Assembly: GCA_035041965.1 (NCBI GenBank) | Contig: JAPYMA010000451.1 | Location: forward strand, 1 to 64,000 | Length of the DNA: 64,000 nucleotides | From: Anisakis pegreffii | Lineage: Eukaryota > Nematoda > Chromadorea > Rhabditida > Anisakidae | Reading direction: 5' to 3' | In this document: in pieces, positions 13,001-28,000 of the stretch | How the letters are laid out: each line of letters starts with the position of its first letter | Numbering within the stretch: the first letter of the stretch is position 1 | Notes under the pieces: model-generated | The model's database searches: none | Seen by the model: the letters and a program-made list of their open reading frames with translations, nothing else | What the model was told of the DNA's origin: nothing | Program-made: the position numbers and the translations under genes

Positions 13001-16000
13001 TGAACGTCACATGAAAGCACGATGCGTTGCTATCATAATTTCATGGTAATTTGCAGTCACATTCAATGGTGAGAAACATATCTATGTTGGGAAATCTGCA
13101 TGATGAACAACAGATAATCTTAAAAATACGATCAACTTACTGCTCTAGCTGGAACACCGTAATCCTCGGCGGTTATAACGAGAAAGTATTCAGATTTTTG
13201 CTCACGATCAAGTTCACGACACGAGACGATTCCAGTTGACTGATTAATCGAGAATGTGTTATTTTCATTACCAGCTGTAAAATCACGTCAACGTTCAGCA
13301 GAAGGCAACAACCGTATTACAGTAACGCACTTCATTAGCGCACTAATATTAATCGTGCTATGACAGTGTCAGTTGTACAATGGGTTGTTGCAAAACTTTT
13401 GGATCTCATTTGAACCGAACAAATGACGCTGAAATGAGAGTTTACGAAACAATATCGCACTCTTGCAGATAGAGATTGAGGCAATTACATTTTGCTTCAA
13501 CTTTCTACCACTAAGTCTGTCCCTTGAATGCCCTACTCCACCGGTTAGAGTCGGGCTTTGATACGAAGCATGCAGGTGCGTGCATTCATGAGGAAACATA
13601 ACTCACCAACAATATTGAACTTAACAAGAGCGTCATCCCCTTCATCTGAATCAACTGCGAAAATTCGTGTCAACTGATCAATGCGAGTGTTTTCAGGTAC
13701 CGTCAGGTTGCCGCATGAACTGGATGTGATGCGCGGTGGATTCCGGTTACCGTTCAGCAAATGCACCTTTACAGAGGCCCAGTCAGTCAGATTTTTGTCG
13801 TTGACAGCAATCACTGAAATAAGCGAAAATGACATTGTCATTCATGGATCGTTGAATATCATGTTCATGTATTCAAAGTCCAGTATTGAAAGAACTTGCA
13901 AGAAGGGTTACTGTCGTGAAGAAAACAATTTTTGAAAAGCCTGAGGAAACGAACCGACAAGTGTGTAATCTTTTGCAGTGAGCACTTCCGAGGTACGCAG
14001 TTTCCCATCGTCCACAATAGTGAAAATCTCTGTGTCGCCAACCCGATTAGACAGTAATGTTAGTCGAGGACGTTCAAACTCTACAAAAGCAGATCGCTTG
14101 ATTATGAACAGTTTTTTTTTGCGTTTATTGGCCAAAAAATTGATACCGTTTCTCGACATGAATTATCTGTTAGTGTGAAAAATTTTGAATTTTAGCTCAA
14201 AAATCACAATGACGTTTCTTGCAGTGAAACATTCACAACAAGTTTACACTGTATAGAAATTTAACTTTTCGATTCCGTCTAGAAATTTGACTTCTTAATA
14301 ACAAAATGAAAATTATTTGCGTGCCACAACACTAATGTTCTGTGATGATCAATTAAGCAATCCAAGCCACAGCATAATAATACGTACTGATGGAATAAAA
14401 ATCATGTATGAATGTTCCGACTGGAGCATCTTTCGGAACACTGAACAAGTAGTTCGACTGGGTGAAGTACTCCCATTGTCGATGGGTTGATGCCATGTGA
14501 AAAGTTATGCTCTGTTCAGCATACTTCGGCGGTTTTCCGTTATCTGTTGCGCGCACTCGAATCGTTCTTGCTGTTCGAATACGATGAAGCAATGATATTG
14601 CTCCTGAAATTTCATGCAGTCGCTTCGTATGAGTCAATAAATAACAATGTTATGCGGATCCGACAAGCAGAATATTTTTGCATTAACAAATTATTGATGC
14701 GCTTTTTCGATCGCAATTGAAGTGAGGGCAACCGAAAAAGTGTGATGAATACTGACCAGTACATGAATTGATTTCGAATGTTTCGTTGTCATTGCCCGCA
14801 ACGATTGTATAATTGATAAGAGCATTTTCAGCGTAATCATCATCTTTTGCAACGACGTAATGAATGATTCCATTGGATGGTATCTCGTCACTCACCGAAA
14901 TGTTCGTCGAACTGAACGCAAAAATTCACTGATTTATTCATCAAATATGCAGCAAGAACAGAAATTTAAACAAGAAGTTCAAGTGCACTATTCATTCAAA
15001 ACCAACAGCAATTGTTTTATGTTCCATTGAACTTTAAATGTCCGTGCACAAGCAACAACAGTAATGACCACAGTCTCAAAATTCAATTGTAAAAGGAATT
15101 ACCTCAGAAACTGGGGAGTGTTGTTATTGACATCCTTAACCTCAATGAAAATCGCACACGTGGATCGTTTTCGATTGAGCACTTCACTTGCATGATCTTG
15201 CGCTTCCACAACAACCAGCATCGAATGATCCTTCAAGTAATAAATTGATCTCGTTAGCATCATTGCTATCGACAATACGATTAGGACTGTCGTCATCGGT
15301 GTCAGAATTATCATCCTCATTATTTTTGTCATCAGTAAGTATTATTATCGTTATGAATACATTTGTTGCGGTGCATTGGATGAATGCAAAAGTTAACAGG
15401 AGTGAATCATGTTCTCACCTTGCTCCAGTCAAGAGATCGTGTCAAGTAAACATCTCCCGAAGTTGCGTCGATCGAAATCGGTGAATTTGTTGAATTAATA
15501 ATTCGATATGTAACTTGTCCATCAAGTCCCCAGTCCGCATCAATAGCACCAACTTTCGTCACAAGTGTTCCTTAACAATTCGAATATCTTTTTGCATCAT
15601 ACATTGATCTGCTCATCTATTAGATCAAATGAGATTGATGATTTTTTTTCCGGTAGCAGGTACAAAGAAACAACAAACCAATTCGTTCATCTTCTTGAAT
15701 TGTCACAGGAAGAGGACAATCGCGAAAAACAGGTCTGTGTAAATTTTGCTGTTCAATATCGAAGTAGACCATGAAATTTTGCTGTGAATAATCCGGCACT
15801 GATACACGTTTCACGCCCAACACAAATGAAGTTGAATTGAGCAGTGCGAAATTCGATGTGGAATACAGTGATGAGGTTAATTCATCCAACTGAACGATAT
15901 CCGTCTGCAAATAACATTCCGGTTCAATTTCCCTTGTCACTGTACATCAAACTCTACTTTTTATGTCCATAAATAACAACGATTCTTACTGCTGACGTGC

Positions 16001-19000
16001 TGAGATGCACACTAAAATCAAAATTGCTTGGTCACCTCATTAATAAGACGCCAGAATGCTTGATCTGATTGCTTCCCAACTGTTGTGAGTTTAGTTCCAA
16101 CGGGTACAGTCCTCGATAGTCTTCAAATTATCAAAAGTCAACAAACGTGATGCACTCATGATTTCATAACGATTTTGCAATAGGAGTTAACGTTTCAGAT
16201 CGCAGTATGCAGATAGCAGTGACCTTACCGAGAAATTTTGCACACCCTTTCTGGGGAGTTGATGAATGAAACAACACATTTTGATGAGCAAACCTTAAAA
16301 ATACAGTCGAGTTGTTGAAATCCAACGCCTTCCTCTCCAACGGAGCAATAGTGAAAATCAACTGACGCTTTCGACCATCCGAATCATAAGCCGTCAACGA
16401 CAGTAGTCGACTCATTTTGAAGAAATTTTCATCGAATTTCGATGTTGTCCATAGTGCATCCTTTTTGACGGTGAAGAAATGCGATATTTCTTAAGGTATA
16501 AATCGTATTAACAGATGATTTCGAGAGCGGTGTTAGAAAGAGTCTTTCGATAAGCAATATTGTGAAGAACGCAATATTCTATACTTTAATGAGGACAACT
16601 CATACTTTCTTTCAATCGTTCAAGAATCAACACTGAAGATAATATAAGTTATCAATGATTGAAAATCCAAGAAACGAATCATCGAATAGATTCTTTTCGG
16701 AAAAGACAAATTCCTTCAGATGCTTCAAATGAAAGAAAAACAAGATGCTTACCGTTGATTTCGATCTCCCAATGAGCCACGTTTGTGGCATTGAGTTTTA
16801 TCAAGTAACAATCTGAGAGACAGCTCTCGTTAAGCCTGTAATATTTTATGGTGTTTTGATGTGCTACTTGATGTTATTCATCACCACGATATGCCAACAA
16901 AAGCGTAACATTCGATGCGATACGGAAAAATTATGAAAGCGATAAAAGATTTCACGGAACTCCAACCTTATCATCCTATCAATTGGTTCGACAAATTTCA
17001 CCTTCGACTGAATTTTTTCGAAATTGATTCTTATTTGACAGACCGCTGATCTAGCATCCTTACCGTTGTCTGATGCAATCACAGACAAACGATACTCTTT
17101 GCCAGCGACAAACTGCGATATTTTACGTTTAAGCATCACTTCGCCTAGAAAACAAAACTTTGCTTGTGCATATGCTTGCATAGCCGACAGAAAACAAATG
17201 CTCAATTGGAAAAAACATTTTTTAAGAAACTTGTTTGCATTTTACAAAACACAAGTGATAATGTTATAAAAATGAATGTTGCTTGATGGATAATGTAAAA
17301 AAAGAAAAAAGTTTCAAAAGTTTCTTATTTCACTGACCACTCGACTTGACAGTGAAATAAGGATCTTCGTTTTGGATACGGTACGTGATTGTGCCGTTGG
17401 GACCCTGATCAGAGTCTGTTGCAGTGATCGAGCCAAACGTTACGTTAGGTGCAGTGTCGTCATTGAGGGTCAACGGCACAACGGATGAGCAATTCGGTGA
17501 ATTGTCATTAACATCGAGTACGTTTATTTGTAGTGTTGCATTCGATGATAGCGGTGGCTGCAGTCGAAAAATTATTTGCATTTGGAACTGATTTAATTTA
17601 GTTTCATTGACGCTGTCAATACTTTCGTTGAGAAACTCATTGAGGACCACTTTTCTCTTGTGTAAAATGTGTACATTGAAAAACGATGAAGTTATTCTTT
17701 TTGAGCAATGATTAGAAGTGAAACATCCAAAATGATATTGTCAATCAGCATTCAGGCTTTCATATCAGACTGCAGGTAAATTCAGATATATTTCATTCAG
17801 CCATAAACGTAAAATTTTTCTAGGATGTGCTTAATATCAAACACTCACTTGACCATTATCAGACGCGATAACCACTAAGCGATACTCGGAGACCTTCTCA
17901 CGATCCAGTACACTTTTCACGTAGACATTACCCGAATTCGAATGGATACCGAATTCCGGTATCTCATCAGCAATTCGAAAACTGATTTTCCCGTTGTGTT
18001 CTGAATCGGCATCTTTTGCCCTCATCGTCACGATGTCAGTCATTAACGCTGCATCCTCTGACACCTGAACGTGCATGAGATAGAAGATAAGAGTTTAAAA
18101 TTCTACCGAATACTGTTTTATTGCTCAATATAACTGACTGACACGAACTGATGTTAAAAAAATTGTCACAAATAAAAACTGATAAACAATTTTAATGAAC
18201 TCAATAACGAGTGCCCAAATAAACAACCTCAACGATGTACAAATGCATATCGAACTGCGGTGCATTATCATTCACGTCGATCACATTCAAAACCACGGTT
18301 ATATTACTCGATCGTGGTGGTATGCCTTGGTCTCGTGCTTTGATCACCAACTCATATCTGGTTATCTTTTCATAATCCAAACTCGCACTCAATGCCAATT
18401 CACCTGTGAGCGGTCGCACTGCAACTGGACACGATGGATCAGCGTGCACCAAAGAGTACGTTATTTCACCGTTCTGAAATTTTCACGATTGTTTCTGACC
18501 TCACTGGCGATCCACATTAGCACGGTTGACATAAGGGGTGACACCTCGAAAATTACACAGTGGAAATACGATTCCTTTTTTTGGACAGATACTCGAATGA
18601 AGTTTTTGAGTTGTCCGTCACCTTTCCACGATCATGATCAATTGCTTGAACAGCAAAGAAAGGAAGATGTATTGAGTGGTCCTCCGGAACGTACGCTTCC
18701 ACATGGTCCATCTCGAAATGCGGTTCGTTATCATTGGCGTCGCTGAGTTCAACAACAACTTGCGTGTGATTCGCACCGCCACCATCCATCCACGCCTTCA
18801 AAATTCATCTCTATCACCCGAATATGTAATTGAATTTGCTTTATTCTAATCACATAAACTCTGATCAATCATAAGATACGTTCAATTTCATAGTTTGTGC
18901 ATTCTCTTCATACGTTTTCAATCTGTTCATATCTAATTCGAGATTAAGTTTTCGATGGATGCATTACAAACGCAATCTAGATTTGATCAAAGTTACTTTA

Positions 19001-22000
19001 TGTGGGTACAAGATGCAATCAGCAAAACTTCAACAATCGAACCTGAACGTTCAGTAGAATTGAACCCCATTTGTCCGCATCCAAGTATCGACTCACAGTG
19101 ATTTTGCCCGAGTGAGGATCGATAGTGAACAGGTGATCTGGATCACCCGAATAGATTGTGTACGTGATAGGAAAAGGACCACTTGCTGAGACCTGAAATC
19201 AACGTCATCGTGTAGGGTTTTGAGACGATTTGACCTCGGTACTTTTGACTGAACAGAACAAAGCATGAAAGGTTTTGTTCGATCAGGTCTTATTCATGAT
19301 GCTCCAATAGGCAAGTTTTGTTCCGAAAATGTCATACCAAAATACCTTATTGACGCATAGTTTATGATTTCGAATTTCAGCGTCATTCACACCAAAAATT
19401 TTGCTTGCGAGACATTGAGCATTTGAGAAATGTGACAGAGGTAGAGTCGGATATGGTATGGGAGCGAATACACCGATATAGTGACTAAGAGGATCGAGAA
19501 GGTGATTACCTGGCCAATAGATATACCCGGAAGAATGTCTTCGGCTGCCGTGAAAGTATACAGGTTTGATGTGAATTGCGGAGTGGGAGTTGACGGTGTT
19601 ATCACTGAGACATGAACGTTCGCCTGAATATCTTTGAAGTCAGTACTGACTTTTAGGGAATTTTCACTTTTAAAATGCTTAAAAATTTTGGGTTTCTGTT
19701 TTCGAAGTTTTCCTCAGTCGATATTAACGTCGAATTGGTTAGAAAATGATTCTTGTACGGTTTCGAGTGGTGAGGAGTTTCCAAAAAATGGAACTTATTC
19801 TTGAATGGCAACGCAGTTTCATTACTATGCTGATTGAACATCTGGTCGGTTTGAATGATGAAACATTGAAATATGTGCATAAAGATATAAGAAAAATAAT
19901 GCAGTGCAACTCTATTTTTAAAAGCTTCGGTCAGATTCAATTCCCAAGACCGTTGGAATGTACATTTTTGAAAACAATGAACTCCTGAGCATGATGCTCT
20001 AGCACTTTCATCAGATTTACATTGCTACAAACAATTTTACTCGTGTCCAAATTTATCGTTGTGTCCCTTACTGAATCTTGCAGTCGTTTCGTAAGACAGC
20101 AATTAGTGAACAGTCTTGTATGTACGCACTTTTCAACAGCATAGACTCATACGCAGATTATGCTTAATATCAGAACGGAAAATATCCATTAGTGGTTGTG
20201 TATTGAGTGAATGGGCAATGCTATGATCAGCCACGATATATTATATGCACTCAACAAACCTTGTGCTCACTAACAAGACCTCCTCCATCTTTGGCCTGCA
20301 CAACAACATCGTAACTCTTTTTGGTTAACCGACTTTGCACATACAAATATCCTGTTTGTGGCTCAAGACGGAACACATCTGATCCACCGGAAACGATTCG
20401 ATATCGTACCTAAACGACTTAGATGAGTGCTTCAATCCACTGCTTATCATACGGATCAAGTTTGAGATTGAAGTTGAATCACTTAGTGCAGATAATTTAA
20501 ACTGTTTTTTTGGCATCAACGAATTTCTCATATTTAGTCGCATTCACTGATCACGTTTGGAAACCTAAGAGTTGAGAGAATAAATCTAAATAAGTGGAGT
20601 GAATCAAAGAATGACTGCAATCAAACTGACACCAACTTTCGCTCGAAACAACGAAAGAATGCGGCATTAAACTTAAATTGGCAGTGATAAGCCGAACATT
20701 CGACAGTTTTCAGTAGGAATATTTATCCGAAGATGTTTTCTTTTTCTTTTTCGTCAGTGTGATCAAAACTGAATAAAAAGCAACGATGGTAAACCTGTCC
20801 ATAAGCACCCTCATCAGCGTCGTTGGCAGATAGCACTAACAGTGGACTTCCAACCGGTGTATCTTCCCGCACCGATACATTATAATCGGCCGGATAGAAT
20901 ACGGGGCTATTGTCGTTCACATCTTCAACGTGAACATTCACCAGTGCACTTCCGGAATGACCACCTGTAAGCACGCATTGCTATCTCATGATAAGCTGCA
21001 TAGAGCAAGAAGAATGCGAATTCTTATAACATTGCAGGAATTCTTTATTTTTTGACTCATTGTGATCATTTAACTGTCCCTCATGTCCGATACAAATGCG
21101 TACTCACTGATGGTGAACATACTCTATTGTGCCATCCTTCATTGTTGATAAGTGAATGTGCAAAGTGTAAAAAGGAGAATTGCATGATAATAACAATAAT
21201 CAGAATGAGTAAAGCATTCTGCAGCGATAATTTATTGCGTTGTTCAATTCCTTTCAACAATTCATTCGTCTCCTTTGCGCAATTAGCACACAATTTGTTA
21301 CTACTATTCAATGGGCCTCCTTCATTCAACCAAATAAACGCTTATGATTTCATAAATCGACAACTTTCATAACGGATGTCAACACAAACTCTTTCATCGA
21401 TTAGGGTTCTCTCTTTATGCACATTATGATTCGTGTCAAAAGCGTACAACTGGCGATTATTCAAATTCGCTCAATTACCACTTTCAAAAGTTTCTCTGAC
21501 ATTCGGAATCAACGCGTACTATGTATGAAATTTATGAAAGCATTGCGAGCTCCAATACACAATATTTCAAATATGAAATCCATTCGAATTCATATGAAGT
21601 CAAGAGACGTTGACTAATAATTTGAACGATTAAAAAGCAAATCGAGTGAAAGTAAGTCTCAACAGAGATTTGCACTCAACATTGACCACTTAATACTTGA
21701 TGTATTGAATTGGGCAGTCGTAATGAAACTGAATTATGCAATTTGAAAAAAATTACTCGAATCATGTGCAATAACAGTGAGTTGATATTTGGTGGTCTTT
21801 TCGTAGTCGAGTTCATCTTCGATACAAATCGTTCCCGATTGATCATCGATGTTAAAAAACTTCTTTATCACTGGTTGGTCTCGAATCGAGTATCGGATTT
21901 TTGCGTTTGCACCACAATTGTTCGTTGCTAACACCTAAAACAATGCACATTAATCACCTTTGAAATGGCTGAAATCCGATAGAAATTTCATAACTGATCC

Positions 22001-25000
22001 AATCGAATCATTTATAACCTTACAACTAAAGTTTCTACGACTTCATGTGTCATCTTAACAAACACTGTCGTCGTTAGGCTAAAATGCTCACATTTTAAAC
22101 ATGGATACGAGTTGATTTCATCCATTTGAAATATTCGATCTTCTGGATCAAAGAAATTGATAAATGTAATTGTATAAACCGATGTACATATTGCTGATTG
22201 TCAGCTAACTTTCATATTTCTCAGAATAAGGCCTCAAATGAACTCAGCCCAGCCAGTCCTCATAATACTCATTTCACAATGCAGAAACTTATGATATCAT
22301 CAACATAATGAGGACCTCTGCACTGATTTCTATTCACTACGCATTGAACACCAACACGTATCAAAAGATTTTATGCGCAACAGAATGTGATACTGAATAC
22401 ATTAGATTGCATCTCATAGTATCATTAATATATTTTGAATCGATAATACGAATGATACAATTGTTACTTGAATACCAAAGAAATGGAATGATGAATACAG
22501 AATCCAGCTCAATGTCACTATGGAAACCACTTTTTCGCTATACGTATCCAGTGTTGTGCATTCAACATTTTAAAATAAAATCACTAGAATTTCATTATTT
22601 TGTGAATGCCATAATTCACACTGCTTTCCTGGACAATTTGCGCTATAAGCTGAAACAATGCCATAATACTGCTTCATTCTCTTACTTTATCGAGAGTTCT
22701 GACTTCATTGACGATTTCGTTTTGTTGTTAAAACATTTGTTCGCGATTCGCTTATTATGAATGATTGCTTGCGTGCACTCATCAGTATTCGTCCTTGAAA
22801 ATTTCTATCGAAAAGTGAAGTGAATGGGGAATTCTCGGAAGTTCACTCACGGAAATTTTCGGAAATTCACTCACAATAAAATGATTCGAAAATACTCGAG
22901 ACATAAAAATGCGAGAGACTCCGTTATGGGCTCATGCGAAAGTTGAGCTCAGCCGTGTGATTATACTCAGAATCAGTGCAAAATGAACTTCGTCTATGCC
23001 TGATGAGGTAGGCGTTTGGTAAGGAATAATAAATTCAGTCATAGGTATTCCGAACCGTTGGTGAAACCAGCAGAATGTCATTAAAGTGTATGCCAATTTT
23101 ATTCATTAATATGAGTGGTGAAATGGCTTATATTTTACATCAACGACTTCAGGTTATTACCGCTAATTATTACCGTTGATGAGCTTTCAGAGATATTTCT
23201 AACATCAGTTAAATTTTCTTCTGCAATTCTTTGCTAGCATCATAACCAGTTAGATTTCGTGTGTTCACTGAGATAAGCAAAATCTTAGAATTATGTACGA
23301 GCATGTATTTTAGGCACAGAATGTTGGTCTGAGTAAAAGTACAAAGGTGTTGAGTGATATTCTTTGTACGATGTTCAACAAGAACTTTTTGGAAGAACTG
23401 TTCAAGCCGCAAGAGATCTACTCAAGAAGGACGATGCGTTCGTTGTTCGAGAAACTTGCACATTCAAGTATTATGCGGCTCAATGGGACCAGGTATGGTC
23501 TGGATTATTGAGAATATCAGTTTGATGTTCGCTCAAAATACGCACTCGAAATATACGCTGGCCAAATTTCGGGATCAGAACAATGCAGAGATGCAGTTCA
23601 CAGTGAACACATCAATAAGAGAAATAATAGACTAAACCTCCTCGGTCTAGACAGCCAATTTGATAGCGTATTCAACCTTTTACAGCATGGACAAGCTATA
23701 TGATCTAATGACGATGGCTTTCAAATATCAACTGCAAACGTGTACTGGACCAGAGCAGTTGTTACCGATTTCGATGAATCATTTAGACAATATGAGGACA
23801 TTACTACCGGATGATAAATCCATGCTTGACATGATTAATGCTACACATAATATGGTTGCTTCAACTGCCATTATTCAAAATATCAACTTAAATTATTTTG
23901 CATTCCAAAAAATTGCACTCCACTCCCATATATATTTACATCCATTCATCCTGAACATAACTTTACGTTCTAAACGCTCATGCAGTTCAACAATACCGCA
24001 GTTCTGATAGAATATTCAAAAACATTCAAATTCACATGATTTCCGCTCTGCAGAGGTATAATTTTGAAAAACTGATACCCTCATCTCACTTTATAATGGA
24101 TGCTTAGAGATAACGTAATTGATTAAGGAATTCTGTTTCTAAAACGAGCTACATTACAGTTGCTCAAATCCTATGAAAATATGCCATTATGGGAACTGGC
24201 ACTCATTCGCAGCTGCCTTCTCGCATTTTTTCAGGTTATATTCCTTGAAAATATTTTGATAAATCGCAAACGATGTGAGGATGTCACTTTTCTAATCGAG
24301 CATTTACCAAAACGATAGAATTGTTCAACCACAGCAAACGTTCAACGTTTTAAGAGAAATGTACGATCTCTAGATGTACAGTAAGGTGAAAGTAGATGTG
24401 TGTTGAACTTCAAAAACAGAATAAAGAGCAAAAGATGGAGTGATCAAACATCGAAAAGAAGTGAATCGCTGGATGCTTAATTAGTGAACGTGAGTGATGC
24501 TCATACTGATACTCTTCATCCAAATATTTTCACAGGACGCAAAAGTAAAAGTATCATTATTGCTACGCGAAAACAAGCAAATGGATGACGGTCGATTCTT
24601 CTTATTTACTGGAAATTGTATCGATTTACCATTTCAAGGAAATCCACCCGGTACAATTCGTTACTATGAAGATGGTGAATATTCAAGAACAGAAATATTT
24701 CCACTTGATAAGACCAGTTACGAATACAGAGCGTGCAACTCAAAGGTGATGATTATTAGCTTATTCAGAAAACTCATCAACACTCTTGAGTCAGCGAATT
24801 CAAACTTGAAGTTTGACTTTATTTTTTTTGATACGAGGAGATACCACTCTAGTAGACTTACTTCACTAAGCTGTCAGGTAAAAACGGGTTATCACGAATA
24901 GGAGCTGTGTTCATTCACAGAAATTTCTCTTATGAAATTTAGAAATTTCATTATTTGATCACAGAATTTGATAACTTCCCCATCCACGATAATTAGAATC

Positions 25001-28000
25001 CATCCTTGTTACCACTTCAAGTCTCATTCGAATAGCATTTCTCATTCAAAGGATCCTCACAATTTGAGTTATTTCTAACATATACGCATTAATTAGGCCA
25101 TCCTTTCGGCTTCGCAATTGAGATTTAATTGAGTTCTGATGAACAGATCAGCGAAGCATTCAAATTACGCATAATCAGTCTTTTATGGCAAACACAAATC
25201 AGCAAATTGATTGTGGAGAATTGATGGATGAACTGCTTCAAAAGGCTAGCCTCGAAATTAAGTTCGATGCAATTAGATCCACTCGGTGATAGACTCGATG
25301 CTTAACAGAGTGTGCCTTTCAAACACAAACGATAATTGTAAAACGCTCTCAGATATTGAAAGGATGGATCCGCATTTAAATGCTAGTTAACTGATGAGTC
25401 TACTTGTGATCATGCTTTACCAACATCAACGTTCACTTCCTTAATAATTTCTGCATTTACACTCACACTAAATCAACAGCATTATGATTTTGAAAGAACA
25501 CATTAATTGGGAACTTAAGTGATAGATGAACATCATCTGACTGTTCTGTGAGTGACGATCAATCATTCTTTCGATCACACATTGATACATTCTGAACTTG
25601 ATATTATCCGCGAAACTAAATCTGATAATAACATGAAATGTGGGGGGGGAGGAGGGGGGAATTCGAATCAAATAGTTCTCATTCGTGATGAAGTTAACTT
25701 ATGCAACTGATTATGATTTATTGTTTTGGTGAGTGTCATATAGTCTGATTTTCACGGTAAAAATTCAAATTTTGATAAAATCATGCAACTGTAATGGGTC
25801 GCCCTGAATTTGCATTGCAATTACAGGGAAGTTTGGAGCTGCAAGCAAATGACAGAGGAACAACTCTCGGCTCAAACATGTACAGCACTGCGGACAGCAT
25901 TCAGGTCAGTGATGAGCACACGTCCGAGAGCTTGAAAAACAAAAAGATGTGACTCTCACCAATACAACACAGATGATCGATGGCAACCCGATGCACAATT
26001 CGCATTTGGAAGCGGCAAAGGCCGATGCGAAAATTATCAAAAAAAGTCGTTTAATCTCTTACAATTCATCCGAACTTTTATCTTGCAATTCAGGTGAAAG
26101 GCGGAGGTGGAAATGACTCAAAATCGAGCGCTCCTCCACCTGGTGATGAGCTGAAGCTTCTGTCAGCATTAATCGCAGGATTAGAGGACAGGACGAAAAA
26201 AGGTAAACGTTTAACTTTTCTGTCTACTCAATTCAATCTTCACGTTTCTGACATATTGTTGTGTTTTTGTTACATTTTCATTGGAAAAATTAGATTCACG
26301 ATTTCACCGTACTAAAGATAATATTTGTCAAGTATTGAATCCAGCCGAATCATTTCTGTCCAGCGAAGGCACACTATATTGGAGCTTTTCTTTGAAACAT
26401 TCATAATGAGGAAATATCATAAGTCGAAACTGCCAACACAATGAATGATCATTCCGAAGGTAGTCAGAGAATTATGAAAGTTGACGGCAAAAATGTTCCG
26501 TTTCAACTTTAAAAAAATATATTTCTGGAAGAATCATCACGAAAAATCTTGCTTTTTTTCCTGCATACAATGGGAAACGACTCTTATCGTGATTATTTGA
26601 TTGCATTCTTTTCCACCCTTTTTATCATTGGAAATGAAGTTTTTAGATTTCAATTTGAGTCTCTTCAACGACGATATTGAGGAAGAGCAGTTCAAGGAAG
26701 AATCCGAGCGTGCACTCTCGAATACGAAACGTATTGATGTGAGCAAGGAGAAAAAATCTTTCACTAAAGCTGTTGCAGAGGTAAGTATCACCCTCACTTT
26801 GACTGCGATTATTATGAAATGCTTATGTATAACTTGCTCTAAACGAGCACGCTTAGTATAAGCTATTAAGCAGTCAATCGTATCTTATCATGAAATGTTG
26901 AGCAAGGATCATAACCAGTGTTCAAGATTCAGTAGCCGAAATTAAGACGTGCACGGTAATTTCCTCCATTACAATACGGATCATCACAAAAAGTGGTGAA
27001 CCAGAATTAATAGATTAATGCGATGCTGTACTTTAACGTGCGGTGTGGTGTTTCATTTCAACATCTATACAAGCTTCTTGAAATAGTATCAGATAGGTGC
27101 CATTCATTCACAATTCAGCTTAGCTCATCTGCTCATTATAAATGCTTTGAACATAGCACGGAGAAATTTCTAATCCTACCTATCATTAGCAATGTTTATG
27201 ATGTATATTTTGAAGTGTGTAGAAAATAATTGTGGTTGTTGAACGGAGTTGTGATCATTTCAAACGTGAATATCATTGATGCTTGATAAGGACTGTATAG
27301 GAAAGTTGGTTGCGCTTTGTTTGCATCCACTGATGAGCCGCAAGGGGAAAGAAAGTGTTTCTGGATATTAACCGATATGTGACGAACAAAGAGTGTCTCG
27401 TCCCAACGGACGTCATTTCATTGAATAACTAAAAATGACAATTCCTTTAGTGAATCAAATAGCGCATATTCTTCATCGATCATCTCCTAGAATGTCAAAT
27501 AGCACAGTCTCATCACAAATTTCTTCGTATCAACTCCATTGTCCAGTTGCTCTTTAGCAATTAAAAAAAACTCCAGTGTATTTAATTCTTCCATTCAGTT
27601 TTGTACCATAATTCGACGAATAAACCATTTCAAAGACCATTATAAAGTCACCAGAAAATGATCACAAAAAGTGGTGAACCAGAATAAATAGATCAATGCG
27701 ATATACTTTCACGTGCGGTGTTTTAGTTGAACATCTGTGCAAGCTTATCGAAATATTGTTTGATAGATATCACTCATCTGCTGATTCAAAAATATGAAAT
27801 AGGTGAAACAGAGTCATTTTAAGTCATTTGCTGCTGTTACTGATAAAATGAATGCAGGGGTCATTTAAGTTTAAGTAAAAGTTTAAGTCTGGTTCACCAT
27901 TTAAGTAAAAAGTAAAATCATTAATGCAAAGTAAGTAAAATATTCAGTCATTTCAACTGAAATTTTTAGAATCCACTTACATTTAGATTCTTTCTATAGC

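Noticed and set aside
18195..18746. A 183-codon plus-strand frame
   Set aside because: It is antisense to two well-supported cadherin exons (18228-18473 and 18622-18795), so it is a shadow frame.
22308..22760. A 150-codon open frame on the plus strand just upstream of OSCP1
   Set aside because: It has no recognisable domain, its composition matches AT-rich noncoding DNA, and it does not join in phase to the OSCP1 start, which has its own family-like N-terminus at 23075.
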